DNA of 5,442 nucleotides. Origin: Deltaproteobacteria bacterium. GTDB lineage: Bacteria; Desulfobacterota; Desulfobacteria; Desulfobacterales; B30-G6. Under the pieces are notes generated by a model, which did no database searches, was not told the DNA's origin, and was given only the letters and a program-made list of their open reading frames with translations. The translations under genes and the position numbers were made by a program. Where the stretch lies: contig QMMS01000319.1 of assembly GCA_003647375.1 (NCBI GenBank), forward strand, positions 1-5,442, read 5' to 3'. Of the stretch, positions 1-5,442 are shown one piece after another (within the stretch, counting starts at the first letter, position 1; the number at the start of each line of letters is the position of its first letter).

Positions 1-24
1 TATAAGTTTAATTTGGCCGACCAA

Positions 25-225
25 TTATTTCCACGACCCACCCGGTTGCCTATCCTTATCGAAAATCCTGGCTTCCGATGCATATTGTAGTGGAGGAACT
101 AAGAAACTACCCAATTCTGAAATGACTTTTTCAAAGTCGGTAGGCATGTGCGAAATGTCAAGCAGATCATAAGAGTAAGGTTTAAAAGCCATTTCAAATT
201 GTTTCGGGGCCTGGCCGGTCCCCAT
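25..225 (-). CDS. Unrecognised short reading frame, possibly the C-terminal remnant of a larger gene
   Basis: This is a 66-codon frame that I cannot assign to a family. It begins [12 protein letters not shown], has an ordinary soluble amino-acid mix (for example [18 protein letters not shown]) and ends GGSWK before TAA. There is no signal peptide, membrane segment, cysteine pair or recognisable motif. The start is doubtful: only a weak AGGA lies four bases before the first ATG, and a second ATG at codon 12 has no ribosome binding site. The frame stays open for ten further codons upstream ([10 protein letters not shown]) up to a TGA at 256-258, and that stretch looks as protein-like as the rest. 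It could therefore be the tail of a gene whose front is destroyed, a small real gene downstream of the acyl-CoA ligase on the same strand, or a chance frame. Confidence 0.3.
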   Translation of the reverse strand: MGTGQAPKQFEMAFKPYSYDLLDISHMPTDFEKVISELGSFLVPPLQYASEARIFDKDRQPGGSWK

Positions 226-439
226 CGATCCTGTGGCGTGGAATGCACCGCCTGATCAAGGCTATACCGGACCATTTGCCGTCAACAACTGTGCGGCCAC
301 GAATATTTATTTTCTTTTTCGTGCAAACGCCGCCACTTTTGCCTATCGTGCCATCAGAATGTGTTTGATTTTTCCGATGGGTTTCGTCCAGAACGGGAGT
401 GCTGAAATAAGTTCTTTAGCTGGATGTTCAGTTTCTATC

Positions 440-2125
440 TCAGGCTTGCCACACGATGGTTTTTTTTGCCGAGTACCATTCTTCGGAGAACTCGCCATAT
501 GTCTTTTCCAACGTGTTGCGCTTTAACTTCATGGTGGGTGTCAGAAACCCGTTTTCCGGCAGCCATTCGTCCCTGGCCACGGCCAGGAAAGCCAACCGCT
601 CATGATGGGGCAACGTCGCGTTAATGCCCTCCAGGTGCGCGTTCAGATCACTTTCGATGGCGGCCCGTTCGGTTTCCTGGGCGAGTGCCCCGCGGGCCTC
701 CTCCGACAGCATCACCACCGCGTGGGGTTGCGGATACCCCAAACCGGAAACGCAGCAGGCTTCCACGCGCGGGTGGTTGTTGATCAGGTTTTCAATGGGC
801 ACCGGTGCAACATATTTGCCCTTGGATGTCTTGAACAGCTCTTTAATCCGGCCGTTGATCTTAAGGCGCCCCATCTCGTCGACTGCACCCTGGTCGCCGG
901 TTTTAAAAAAGCCGTCCTCGGTAAACTCTTCCGCGGTCTTCTCGGGCATCTTGTAGTACCCGGTCATGTTGCCCGGGCTCTTGACCAGGACTTCCCCTTC
1001 CTCGCTGATCTGCTGCTCAACACCGGGAAGGGGGGAACCAACGTAGCCGACTCGCACCTGGCCGGGTTTGCTGACGTGAGAATAGGACATGTTCTCGGTC
1101 ATGCCGTACCCCTCCAGCAGTTCCAGCCCCAGACTGCGGTACCACTCGATAACCTCTTTGGGAATCGGTGCCGAGCCGGAGCCGGCAAACCGCACATGAT
1201 TGAGCCCCAGTCCGGTGAGGATCTTCTTCTTCACGATCCCACTCAGTATTGGAATCTTCAACAGGCGGCCAAGTTTTTTGGGTGGCATTTTCTGAAAAAC
1301 ACCAAGCTGGAATTTCAGCCACAGCCGCGGTACCGAAATAAAAAGGGTGGGCCGGGCGCGCTGCAAGTCCTGCAAAAAGGTGTCGAGGCTTTCGGCAAAA
1401 AAAACGTGGCTGCCGACGAACAGGGCATGCGACTCTAAAATCCAGCGCTCGAATGCATGGGATAATGGCAGGTAGGAAAGCATCCGGTCATCTGCCCGGG
1501 TATCGAGATATTCGCTGATACCCCTGCCACTTACATGCATGGCCTTGAAACTCATCATGGCACCCTTGGGCTTGCCGGTGCTTCCGGAAGTGTAGATGAT
1601 GGTGGCCGTTTCCTCCGGGGTCCTATCCGCCGGGTCGGTCAGCGGCTCGTGCTGGGCGATGATGTCGTCCCACTGGGTGTGATCGTTCTCCGGTGCCAGG
1701 GGAAAGGCGATTTTAGGCATATCTTCCGGAACGCCCTTTTTCATTTCGTCCCAGACCGGATCGAGCTTGCCCACAAAAAGAAGTCGCGAATCGGAATGCT
1801 CCAGCGTGTACTGGACAATATCGGCGGTCAGAATCGGAAAAATCGGAATACTGACATGCCCCGCCATCCAGATCGCCAGATCGGCGATGATCCAGTGAGC
1901 ACAGTTCTTCGAACACAGGGCGATGCTGCTGCGCTCCGGCAAATCGAGGCTTTTCAGGTAGGCCGCCATACGTCGGGCTTCGTCCAGGGTCTCTTTCCAG
2001 GTCCAGGTTTTGATGTTGGCGTCACCGCCCCCCATCGGCTGGGTGAAAAAAACCCGATCCGCTGCGTTTTTTTCCCAGTAATAGACACACTCCAGTAGGT
2101 TTTTGCTGTCTGTCATGGGCCCCAT
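440..2125 (-). CDS. AMP-forming long-chain-type fatty acyl-CoA ligase
   Basis: This is a complete 561-residue adenylate-forming enzyme of the acyl-CoA synthetase class (COG1022-like). It activates a carboxylic acid with ATP to an acyl-adenylate and then transfers it to CoA in the cytoplasm. Visible motifs in order are the phosphate-binding loop [11 protein letters not shown] (residues 178-188), GYGMTE (339-344), FKTGD (407-411), the hinge region [15 protein letters not shown] (424-438), and the C-terminal LTPTMKLKR with the likely catalytic Lys533. Length and C-terminus (ending in IVWQA) fit the family, so it looks intact. I start it at the ATG at 2123-2125 because GGGAGGG lies five bases upstream. 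An ATG 15 bases earlier (2138-2140) lacks such a site, and one at 2114-2116 is also possible. The gene is clearly GC-richer than the dehalogenase and hydrolase genes upstream. The acyl substrate cannot be read from sequence; long or medium chain fatty acid is the family expectation. Confidence 0.93.
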   Translation of the reverse strand: MGPMTDSKNLLECVYYWEKNAADRVFFTQPMGGGDANIKTWTWKETLDEARRMAAYLKSLDLPERSSIALCSKNCAHWIIADLAIWMAGHVSIPIFPILTADIVQYTLEHSDSRLLFVGKLDPVWDEMKKGVPEDMPKIAFPLAPENDHTQWDDIIAQHEPLTDPADRTPEETATIIYTSGSTGKPKGAMMSFKAMHVSGRGISEYLDTRADDRMLSYLPLSHAFERWILESHALFVGSHVFFAESLDTFLQDLQRARPTLFISVPRLWLKFQLGVFQKMPPKKLGRLLKIPILSGIVKKKILTGLGLNHVRFAGSGSAPIPKEVIEWYRSLGLELLEGYGMTENMSYSHVSKPGQVRVGYVGSPLPGVEQQISEEGEVLVKSPGNMTGYYKMPEKTAEEFTEDGFFKTGDQGAVDEMGRLKINGRIKELFKTSKGKYVAPVPIENLINNHPRVEACCVSGLGYPQPHAVVMLSEEARGALAQETERAAIESDLNAHLEGINATLPHHERLAFLAVARDEWLPENGFLTPTMKLKRNTLEKTYGEFSEEWYSAKKTIVWQA

Positions 2126-2130
2126 AAATT

Positions 2131-2137
2131 CCCTCCC
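2131..2137 (-). promoter_or_regulatory. Ribosome binding site of the acyl-CoA ligase
   Basis: On the minus strand GGGAGGG is followed by AATTT and then ATG at 2125. This placement decides the ligase start: the longer candidate beginning at 2140 would contain the site inside its own first codons. Confidence 0.7.
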
Positions 2138-2165
2138 CATCGTATTAAAAGGTTAAACTAACGTG

Positions 2166-2465
2166 CTAAGAGAGATACAGAAAAACATATTCCCCATCGT
2201 TTATATTAATGGCGATATCTGCGCTCCTTGATTCCGCAAATATGATCCATGGGGGCTTGTCTGATCTTCCACATTCAGTCTTTGGATAATATTCACCTGT
2301 CTTGCCGCAGTACCATGATAACATCATTTGATCTTCACCGGTAGCAGGGTTCCTGCCTTTCCGTTCAGCCTTTTGTTTCACACGGAACTTGCCAAAGTCG
2401 CTGATCAGGACATGTGACTCTCCCTCTCTGCATCCACCCGCTCCCTCAATCCCTTGGGGCTTCAC
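2166..2465 (-). pseudogene. Truncated HU/IHF-family DNA-binding protein gene (remnant)
   Basis: An open frame of about 99 codons contains, in its middle, VLISDFGKFRVKQKAERKG followed by RNPATGEDQM. This is the DNA-binding arm and preceding strand of an HU/IHF protein, almost identical to residues 44-72 of the intact copy at 4968-5252. The N-terminal helices are missing: the upstream codons (EGAGGCREGESH) are unrelated. The C-terminal strand and helix are also missing, replaced by an unrelated tail with CGKTGEYYPKTEC. The only start is a GTG at 2465 without a ribosome binding site. The strictly conserved glycine of the SGFGKF motif is replaced by aspartate (SDFGKF). A protein of this shape could not form the HU/IHF dimer fold, so I call it a remnant. 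It lies between the dehalogenase and ligase genes, on the same strand. Confidence 0.75.
2325..2411 (-). repeat. Direct repeat copy A: 87-bp HU/IHF gene segment in the remnant
   Basis: Base-by-base comparison with 5037-5123 gives 79 of 87 identical positions without gaps and in the same orientation. Similarity ends abruptly on both sides. Of the eight differences, six leave the encoded amino acid unchanged; the other two give Gly to Asp and Asp to Glu. Confidence 0.9.
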
Positions 2466-2487
2466 ATTAAAACCTATTTAAGAACTG

Positions 2488-3399
2488 TTAACCAGCCTTC
2501 TGATTAATGAAATTCACAATTACGCCAGCAAACTCCTCCCCACAATCCTCCTGCAGAAAATGTCCACCTCCCTCGATTGTTGTATGTGGCTGATCTTTTG
2601 CACCGGATACTCTTTTTTGAAAAACATGATCGCCACCACCAGTAATGGGATCACCATCACTGAAAGCGGTTAGAAATGGCTTGTTAAAATTTGATAGGAC
2701 TTCCCATGCCTTTCTATTTGCGTCTGAGGTCGGATTATCAGGTTTTATAGGTACCAAGGAGGGAAGAACCCTTGCCCCTTCTTTATAGGAATCATCAGGA
2801 AATGGCGCATTATAAGCAGCTGCAACATTGTCAAGCACCTCTTTTTTGCAACCCATAGTCACTATGCTTCCAACATCAAAATCCTCGACCTCCAATGAGA
2901 ATTTGCGCCAGTTCAAAAAGGCGTCAGATATAGGATCATCACCGGTTGGCAATCCTGTATTGGCTACGATGGCACATTGAAAACGGTCAGGGTCGTTAAC
3001 CAGCAATCGCAATCCGATCAAACCTCCCCAATCCTGACAAACAAGATTAATCTTATCAATGCCGACTTGTTCCAACCACGCCTGCATCCAGCTCACATGA
3101 CGTTCGTATGTGTAATCAGATCTTTTGGATGGTTTGTCTGATTTACCAAAACCGACTAAATCGGGTGCAATAACCCGAAAACCCGCTTCGGTTACTATCG
3201 GGATCATTTTCCGATACAAATAAGACCAAGTTGGCTCACCGTGCATCATCAACACCGGTTCAGCTGTATTTGGGCCTACATCGACATAATGAATTCTGAG
3301 CCATCCATCTTCACTGTCTGGAACCTCTAAATAATTTGGTTCAAACGGATATTCTGAAAGATTTGAAAATCGATCATCAGGGGTTCTCAATATCTTCAT
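2488..3399 (-). CDS. Haloalkane dehalogenase, HLD-I subfamily
   Basis: This is a complete 303-residue alpha/beta-hydrolase. Haloalkane dehalogenases hydrolyse carbon-halogen bonds with water to give an alcohol, halide and a proton, without cofactor. Visible features are the oxyanion-hole motif HGEPTW (53-58), the nucleophile elbow CQDWGG with Asp123 and the halide-binding Trp124, a second candidate halide-binding tryptophan in the cap (Trp164 in FLNWRKF), the acid Asp250 in GDPITGG, and the base His280 in GGGHFLQED. The acid placed late in the chain, before the histidine, is the HLD-I arrangement known from DhlA. The opening MKILRTPDDRF and the stretch HGEPTWSYLYRKMIP resemble my recollection of the mycobacterial Rv2296 type. 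There is no signal peptide, so it is likely cytoplasmic. A good AGGAG lies upstream of this ATG. It follows the metallo-hydrolase gene by 189 bp on the same strand, so co-transcription is possible but unproven. The substrate range cannot be read from the sequence. Confidence 0.93.
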   Translation of the reverse strand: MKILRTPDDRFSNLSEYPFEPNYLEVPDSEDGWLRIHYVDVGPNTAEPVLMMHGEPTWSYLYRKMIPIVTEAGFRVIAPDLVGFGKSDKPSKRSDYTYERHVSWMQAWLEQVGIDKINLVCQDWGGLIGLRLLVNDPDRFQCAIVANTGLPTGDDPISDAFLNWRKFSLEVEDFDVGSIVTMGCKKEVLDNVAAAYNAPFPDDSYKEGARVLPSLVPIKPDNPTSDANRKAWEVLSNFNKPFLTAFSDGDPITGGGDHVFQKRVSGAKDQPHTTIEGGGHFLQEDCGEEFAGVIVNFINQKAG

Positions 3400-3405
3400 A
3401 TTAGA

Positions 3406-3412
3406 TCTCCTT
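3406..3412 (-). promoter_or_regulatory. Ribosome binding site of the haloalkane dehalogenase
   Basis: The minus strand reads AAGGAGA, then TCTAAT overlap bases leading to ATG at 3399. The purine-rich AAAAAAGGAG stretch and the short spacing support the MKILRTP start, with no competing upstream ATG in frame. Confidence 0.75.
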
Positions 3413-3588
3413 TTTTATGATGGTTTCGACCTAACGGCTATGACATATTCCACCTAAACCAGAAATACTTCCTCCATGATCTTCCAATGTTCATGCTCGA
3501 TGTTGAAAACTGCTCTAAGGCAACACCAAGATTCACAATGGCTTCTTGGGCAAGGATTTCAGGGACAGGAAAGTTTTCGGTTCAAAGG

Positions 3589-4548
3589 CTATTGTGTAGC
3601 CCCCTTGTATCCCTTGACAAGCCAATTGATAAAACCTTCCAATTGGACAGCCCCAACATCTATTGGCTCTTTCCCAAAAATCTTTTTACCCATGTTGATT
3701 AACGACAACATGATTCTCATAGATGCTTTGGCTATTTCTACTTCAGGCATTACAATGTTTGCTTCCTTTACAATGGCTTCTCGCATATAGGTCACATCAT
3801 CTAACTTTCCTTTTTTGTCTGACTCAACGAATACATTCCACCATGTTTCCATTGCGGCAACGGTTTCATTGGGAAAATCTTGAGCTTCTTTTCCATTAAG
3901 ACATCCGTAGTGGGCTAAGAATATCTTTTCATAATCAATTTTTTTTAATTTTTCAGCGGCAGAATAAAATCCGTCTTTATCCCAAAATGGGGGCATAAAG
4001 GGGGGAAAGAAAAGACTATGTTCAAATTTGTATCCTAAGGAATCTCCTATAAATATAATCTTATGTTTTTTATCATACAATGCAATATCATCAGCACAAT
4101 GCCCTGAAAAATCAATTACTTCTAATTCAATTCCACCAAGATCAATGATTTGTCCTTCCTTTAAAGGCTCAACATCTATTACATTTTCATACTTATGCTT
4201 TTCATCAAACACGCTGTTCCATGATTGATCTTTAAGATTTGAAATAGCTTTTTCAGAAGCCATCACAACTATTTTCTTACTCCTTTTTTCTGCTTCACGA
4301 CAGAAGGTAGGTACACCTTGAGTGTGATCCCAATGGGAATGAGTTAAAATAATCATGTCAGGGGGAAATGACTTAACTGAATCAAGCCCTTTGATTATTT
4401 TCTTGGCTGATTCTTTTGTTCCCGAATCAACAAGACAAGTCTTATCACCTTTAATCAAATAAAGAGCACCAATACGTTTTACACCAGATAGTTCAAAATC
4501 AATCATTGAGATATTGTCGCTAATTGTTTCAATACCGATTTGAGCCAT
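3589..4548 (-). CDS. Metallo-beta-lactamase-fold hydrolase of unknown substrate
   Basis: This is a complete 319-residue protein with the full dinuclear metal site of the family: THSHWDH (His70, His72, Asp74, His75), SGHCADD (His150), FIGDS (Asp169) and LAHYG (His213). Residues 1-215 form the hydrolase core. Residues 216-319 are a helical-looking extension (for example AAMETWWNVFVES and ASMRIMLSLINMGKK) that could form a lid or dimer contact. The ligand spacing and overall size are similar to what I recall for PqsE-type and lactonase-like members, but that does not fix a substrate: thioester, lactone and phosphodiester hydrolases share this layout. There is no signal peptide. The start is firm because of a near-perfect ribosome binding site. 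The gene is distinctly AT-rich (22-33% GC in lines sampled) compared with the ligase downstream, which hints at a separate origin. It is followed by the haloalkane dehalogenase on the same strand. Confidence 0.9.
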   Translation of the reverse strand: MAQIGIETISDNISMIDFELSGVKRIGALYLIKGDKTCLVDSGTKESAKKIIKGLDSVKSFPPDMIILTHSHWDHTQGVPTFCREAEKRSKKIVVMASEKAISNLKDQSWNSVFDEKHKYENVIDVEPLKEGQIIDLGGIELEVIDFSGHCADDIALYDKKHKIIFIGDSLGYKFEHSLFFPPFMPPFWDKDGFYSAAEKLKKIDYEKIFLAHYGCLNGKEAQDFPNETVAAMETWWNVFVESDKKGKLDDVTYMREAIVKEANIVMPEVEIAKASMRIMLSLINMGKKIFGKEPIDVGAVQLEGFINWLVKGYKGATQ

Positions 4549-4553
4549 ATTGA

Positions 4554-4562
4554 ACCTCCTTT
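4554..4562 (-). promoter_or_regulatory. Strong ribosome binding site of the metallo-hydrolase
   Basis: The minus strand reads AAAGGAGGT, five bases before ATG at 4548 (TCAAT spacer). This is an almost full anti-Shine-Dalgarno match and suggests efficient translation. Confidence 0.85.
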
Positions 4563-4610
4563 AATCAGAATATTTGATGATAAGATGTGGCCTTGCTATT
4601 AGAAAACATT

Positions 4611-4639
4611 TTTAAAAGCCACTATATGGCCTGATGCAA
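4611..4639 (-). promoter_or_regulatory. Weak candidate promoter for the metallo-hydrolase
   Basis: On the minus strand TTGCAT (4634-4639) is separated by 17 bases from TTTAAA (4611-4616), which would give a leader of about 55 bases before the ATG at 4548. The spacer contains a small dyad, GCCA-TATAG-TGGC, that could be an operator half-site pair or nothing. Each box is an imperfect match and the region is AT-rich, so chance is a real alternative. A promoter somewhere in this 253-bp gap is reasonable, because the hydrolase is well separated from the HU operon. Confidence 0.22.
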
Positions 4640-4801
4640 ATTTTTGTCTGTGTTCCAATTCTGACAGCTACGGGAAAATAATTCTTCAACGACATATTAC
4701 TGTTTTGTCATAGGTAACTGACCTCGTTGATTGGATAGAATATCAAGAAAATGGATTCATTTTATTAGCCATTAATCCGCTCCCTCAACTTACCAGAACA
4801 T

Positions 4802-4978
4802 TTACCTTTCAACATCCTTGTTGCGTATGTCACCCAGCCACTGGTCAAATATATCTTGGTACGTATCCATCTCGGTTTCACGTTTGCACTTTGGGCATAC
4901 TACAATTTTCAGACCATCCTGCTCCTTGATCTTTGCAATTCTGCCACAGAATATGCAGATTATCCTTTCACGCTCCAT
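4802..4978 (-). CDS. Small zinc-ribbon protein translationally coupled to the HU/IHF gene
   Basis: This is a 58-residue protein, MERERIICIFCGR..., with two CxxC knuckles: Cys8/Cys11 (CIFC) and Cys28/Cys31 (CPKC). The 16-residue gap between the pairs is typical of a rubredoxin-like or zinc-ribbon site holding one zinc ion. The C-terminal third (TYQDIFDQWLGDIRNKDVER) is acidic and helical-looking. The frame is open further upstream to 5047, but those codons lie inside the HU gene in another frame. I choose the ATG at 4976-4978, which overlaps the last codons of the HU gene by 11 bases, with TTAGGA about 10 bases upstream. The overlap implies coupled translation and co-regulation with HU. The family is not one I can name; a nucleic-acid-related or protein-contact role is inference from the fold and its partner gene. 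Confidence 0.75.
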   Translation of the reverse strand: MERERIICIFCGRIAKIKEQDGLKIVVCPKCKRETEMDTYQDIFDQWLGDIRNKDVER

Positions 4979-5252
4979 TGATCTTTTTCCTAAGTTTGCC
5001 ACTGCAATTAAACGTAACAACCTTCCTTGCTGGTAGCATCTGATCATCCCCAGTAGCAGGATTCCTGCCTTTACGTTCAGCCTTTTGTTTTACACGGAAC
5101 TTGCCAAAGCCGCTGATCAGGACGTCATCCCCGGATGCAAGTGCGTCCTTCATGATATCAATGGTAGCTTCTACAATATCAGTGCTCTGTTTCTTGGTCA
5201 GGTCGTTGTTAGATTGAATTAGTTCAATAAGGTGTGCTTTCGTTAGTGCCAT
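4968..5252 (-). CDS. HU/IHF-family nucleoid DNA-binding protein (IHF-alpha-like)
   Basis: This is a complete 94-residue member of the HU/IHF family: small dimeric proteins that bend DNA and help recombination, replication and transcription. The N-terminal helices (MALTKAHLIELIQ to residue 40) are followed by DVLISGFGKF (43-52) and the DNA-binding arm, with the signature GFGKF...GRNPAT. The arm-tip proline that wedges between base pairs is Pro65. The chain closes with ARKVVTFNCSGKLRKKING. It could be annotated as integration host factor subunit alpha or as HU; sequence alone does not settle this. The frame is open to 5321, but that upstream start lies in the promoter, whereas the ATG at 5250-5252 has AGGAG five bases before it. 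It is the first gene of a two-gene operon with the zinc-ribbon protein. A truncated relative lies at 2166-2465. Confidence 0.95.
   Translation of the reverse strand: MALTKAHLIELIQSNNDLTKKQSTDIVEATIDIMKDALASGDDVLISGFGKFRVKQKAERKGRNPATGDDQMLPARKVVTFNCSGKLRKKINGA
5037..5123 (-). repeat. Direct repeat copy B: 87-bp segment within the intact HU/IHF gene
   Basis: This segment covers codons from the SGFGKF strand through the DNA-binding arm of the intact gene. It matches 2325-2411 at 79 of 87 positions in the same orientation, with about 2.6 kb between the copies. The two hydrolase genes and the zinc-ribbon gene lie between the copies. Confidence 0.9.
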
Positions 5253-5257
5253 ATGTG

Positions 5258-5262
5258 CTCCT
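5258..5262 (-). promoter_or_regulatory. Ribosome binding site of the HU/IHF gene
   Basis: The minus strand reads AGGAG, then CACAT, then ATG at 5252. It fixes the MALTKAH start, which also agrees with the usual N-terminus of the family. Confidence 0.75.
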
Positions 5263-5292
5263 GTAGGTGGATGATGTTGGCAGGATATGACA

Positions 5293-5321
5293 AGAATGCC
5301 AAAGATATTTAATGATGTCAA
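5293..5321 (-). promoter_or_regulatory. Sigma-70-type promoter of the HU/IHF-zinc ribbon operon
   Basis: The minus strand has a perfect TTGACA (5316-5321), a 17-base spacer ending in TGG, and CATTCT (5293-5298) as a weak -10 box. The TG one base before the -10 is the extended -10 pattern, which could compensate for the poor hexamer. Transcription would start near 5286, giving a leader of about 33 bases. No clear operator is visible. The flanking 5322-5442 is AT-rich and I see no gene in it. Confidence 0.5.
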
Positions 5322-5442
5322 CCAGATATGACTAATTGCTTGAAACTGTTTGCATTGTTGGTAATAGTTGGCGCTACTGTAAGTGCTTGTAACTCTTGCT
5401 TTATTTTTTAGTATGTGTAATTATTCGTATGCTTTAGTGCCA

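Noticed and set aside
602..1438. Long plus-strand open frame opposite the acyl-CoA ligase
   Set aside because: It lies wholly antisense to a gene with complete family motifs, has no recognisable domain, and is the expected mirror frame of GC-rich coding DNA.
1535..2098. Second plus-strand open frame opposite the ligase N-terminal half
   Set aside because: It is the antisense shadow of the ligase, with low-complexity, Gly/Arg/His-rich translation and no recognisable motif.
3430..3436. GTTAGGT on the minus strand about 30 bases before the dehalogenase start, resembling an integron recombination core (GTTRRRY)
   Set aside because: No complementary RYYYAAC partner occurs at a suitable distance after the metallo-hydrolase gene, the flanking arms do not pair, and the degenerate 7-mer is expected about five times per strand by chance.
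4727..4746. Dyad TTGAT-N10-ATCAA in the gap upstream of the metallo-hydrolase, considered as an operator
   Set aside because: Five-base arms in AT-rich DNA are common by chance, and no second copy or overlapping convincing promoter supports it.
4748..4763. Inverted repeat AAAATG-GATT-CATTTT downstream of the zinc-ribbon gene, considered as a terminator
   Set aside because: The stem is only six mostly A-T pairs and no T-run follows on the minus strand, so it is unlikely to terminate transcription.
4777..4788. Exact 12-bp match CCGCTCCCTCAA shared with 2438-2449
   Set aside because: About one exact 12-mer match is expected by chance in a window of this size, and there is no extended similarity around it, although its position near the HU remnant is suggestive.
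4979..5047. N-terminal extension of the zinc-ribbon protein beginning MIRCYQQGRLL
   Set aside because: These codons lie inside the HU/IHF coding sequence in another frame and have no ribosome binding site; the ATG at 4978 fits better.

Overview
The window reads like a chromosomal segment of an anaerobic or facultative bacterium, most likely a Desulfobacterota (deltaproteobacterial) sulfate-reducer relative or an environmental relative of that group. The taxonomic guess rests mainly on the style of the HU/IHF protein and on the gene mix; no rRNA or taxonomic marker is present. Every supportable gene lies on the minus strand, so transcription runs from the high-coordinate end to the low-coordinate end.

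In transcription order: a TTGACA-type promoter (5293-5321) drives an HU/IHF-family nucleoid protein (4968-5252), whose last codons overlap a 58-residue four-cysteine zinc-ribbon protein (4802-4978). After a 253-bp gap comes an AT-rich gene for a metallo-beta-lactamase-fold hydrolase with all metal ligands present (3589-4548). After 189 bp comes an intact haloalkane dehalogenase of the HLD-I subfamily (2488-3399). Next is a broken, second HU/IHF-like gene (2166-2465), of which only about 29 internal codons are recognisable. Then follows a GC-rich long-chain-type fatty acyl-CoA ligase (440-2125). The low-coordinate end holds a short, unrecognised reading frame (25-225) that may be the tail of a decayed gene.

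The most notable structure is that the two hydrolase genes sit between two direct copies of the same 87-bp HU/IHF segment (2325-2411 and 5037-5123, 79/87 identical), one within an intact gene and one within a truncated gene. Base composition also steps, from about 35% GC or below in the hydrolase nearest the intact HU gene, through about 45-50% in the dehalogenase, to about 55-60% in the ligase (estimates from sampled lines). Together this suggests a mosaic region assembled by recombination or transfer.

Functionally, the dehalogenase would release an alcohol and halide from a haloalkane, and the ligase would activate a carboxylic acid to its CoA ester. A dehalogenation-to-CoA route is conceivable but is inference; no alcohol or aldehyde dehydrogenase is visible here. 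The hydrolase substrate is unknown. I see no tRNA, rRNA, CRISPR array, transposase, integrase or convincing integron site. Gaps 226-439, 3400-3588, 4549-4801 and 5322-5442 hold no confident gene.
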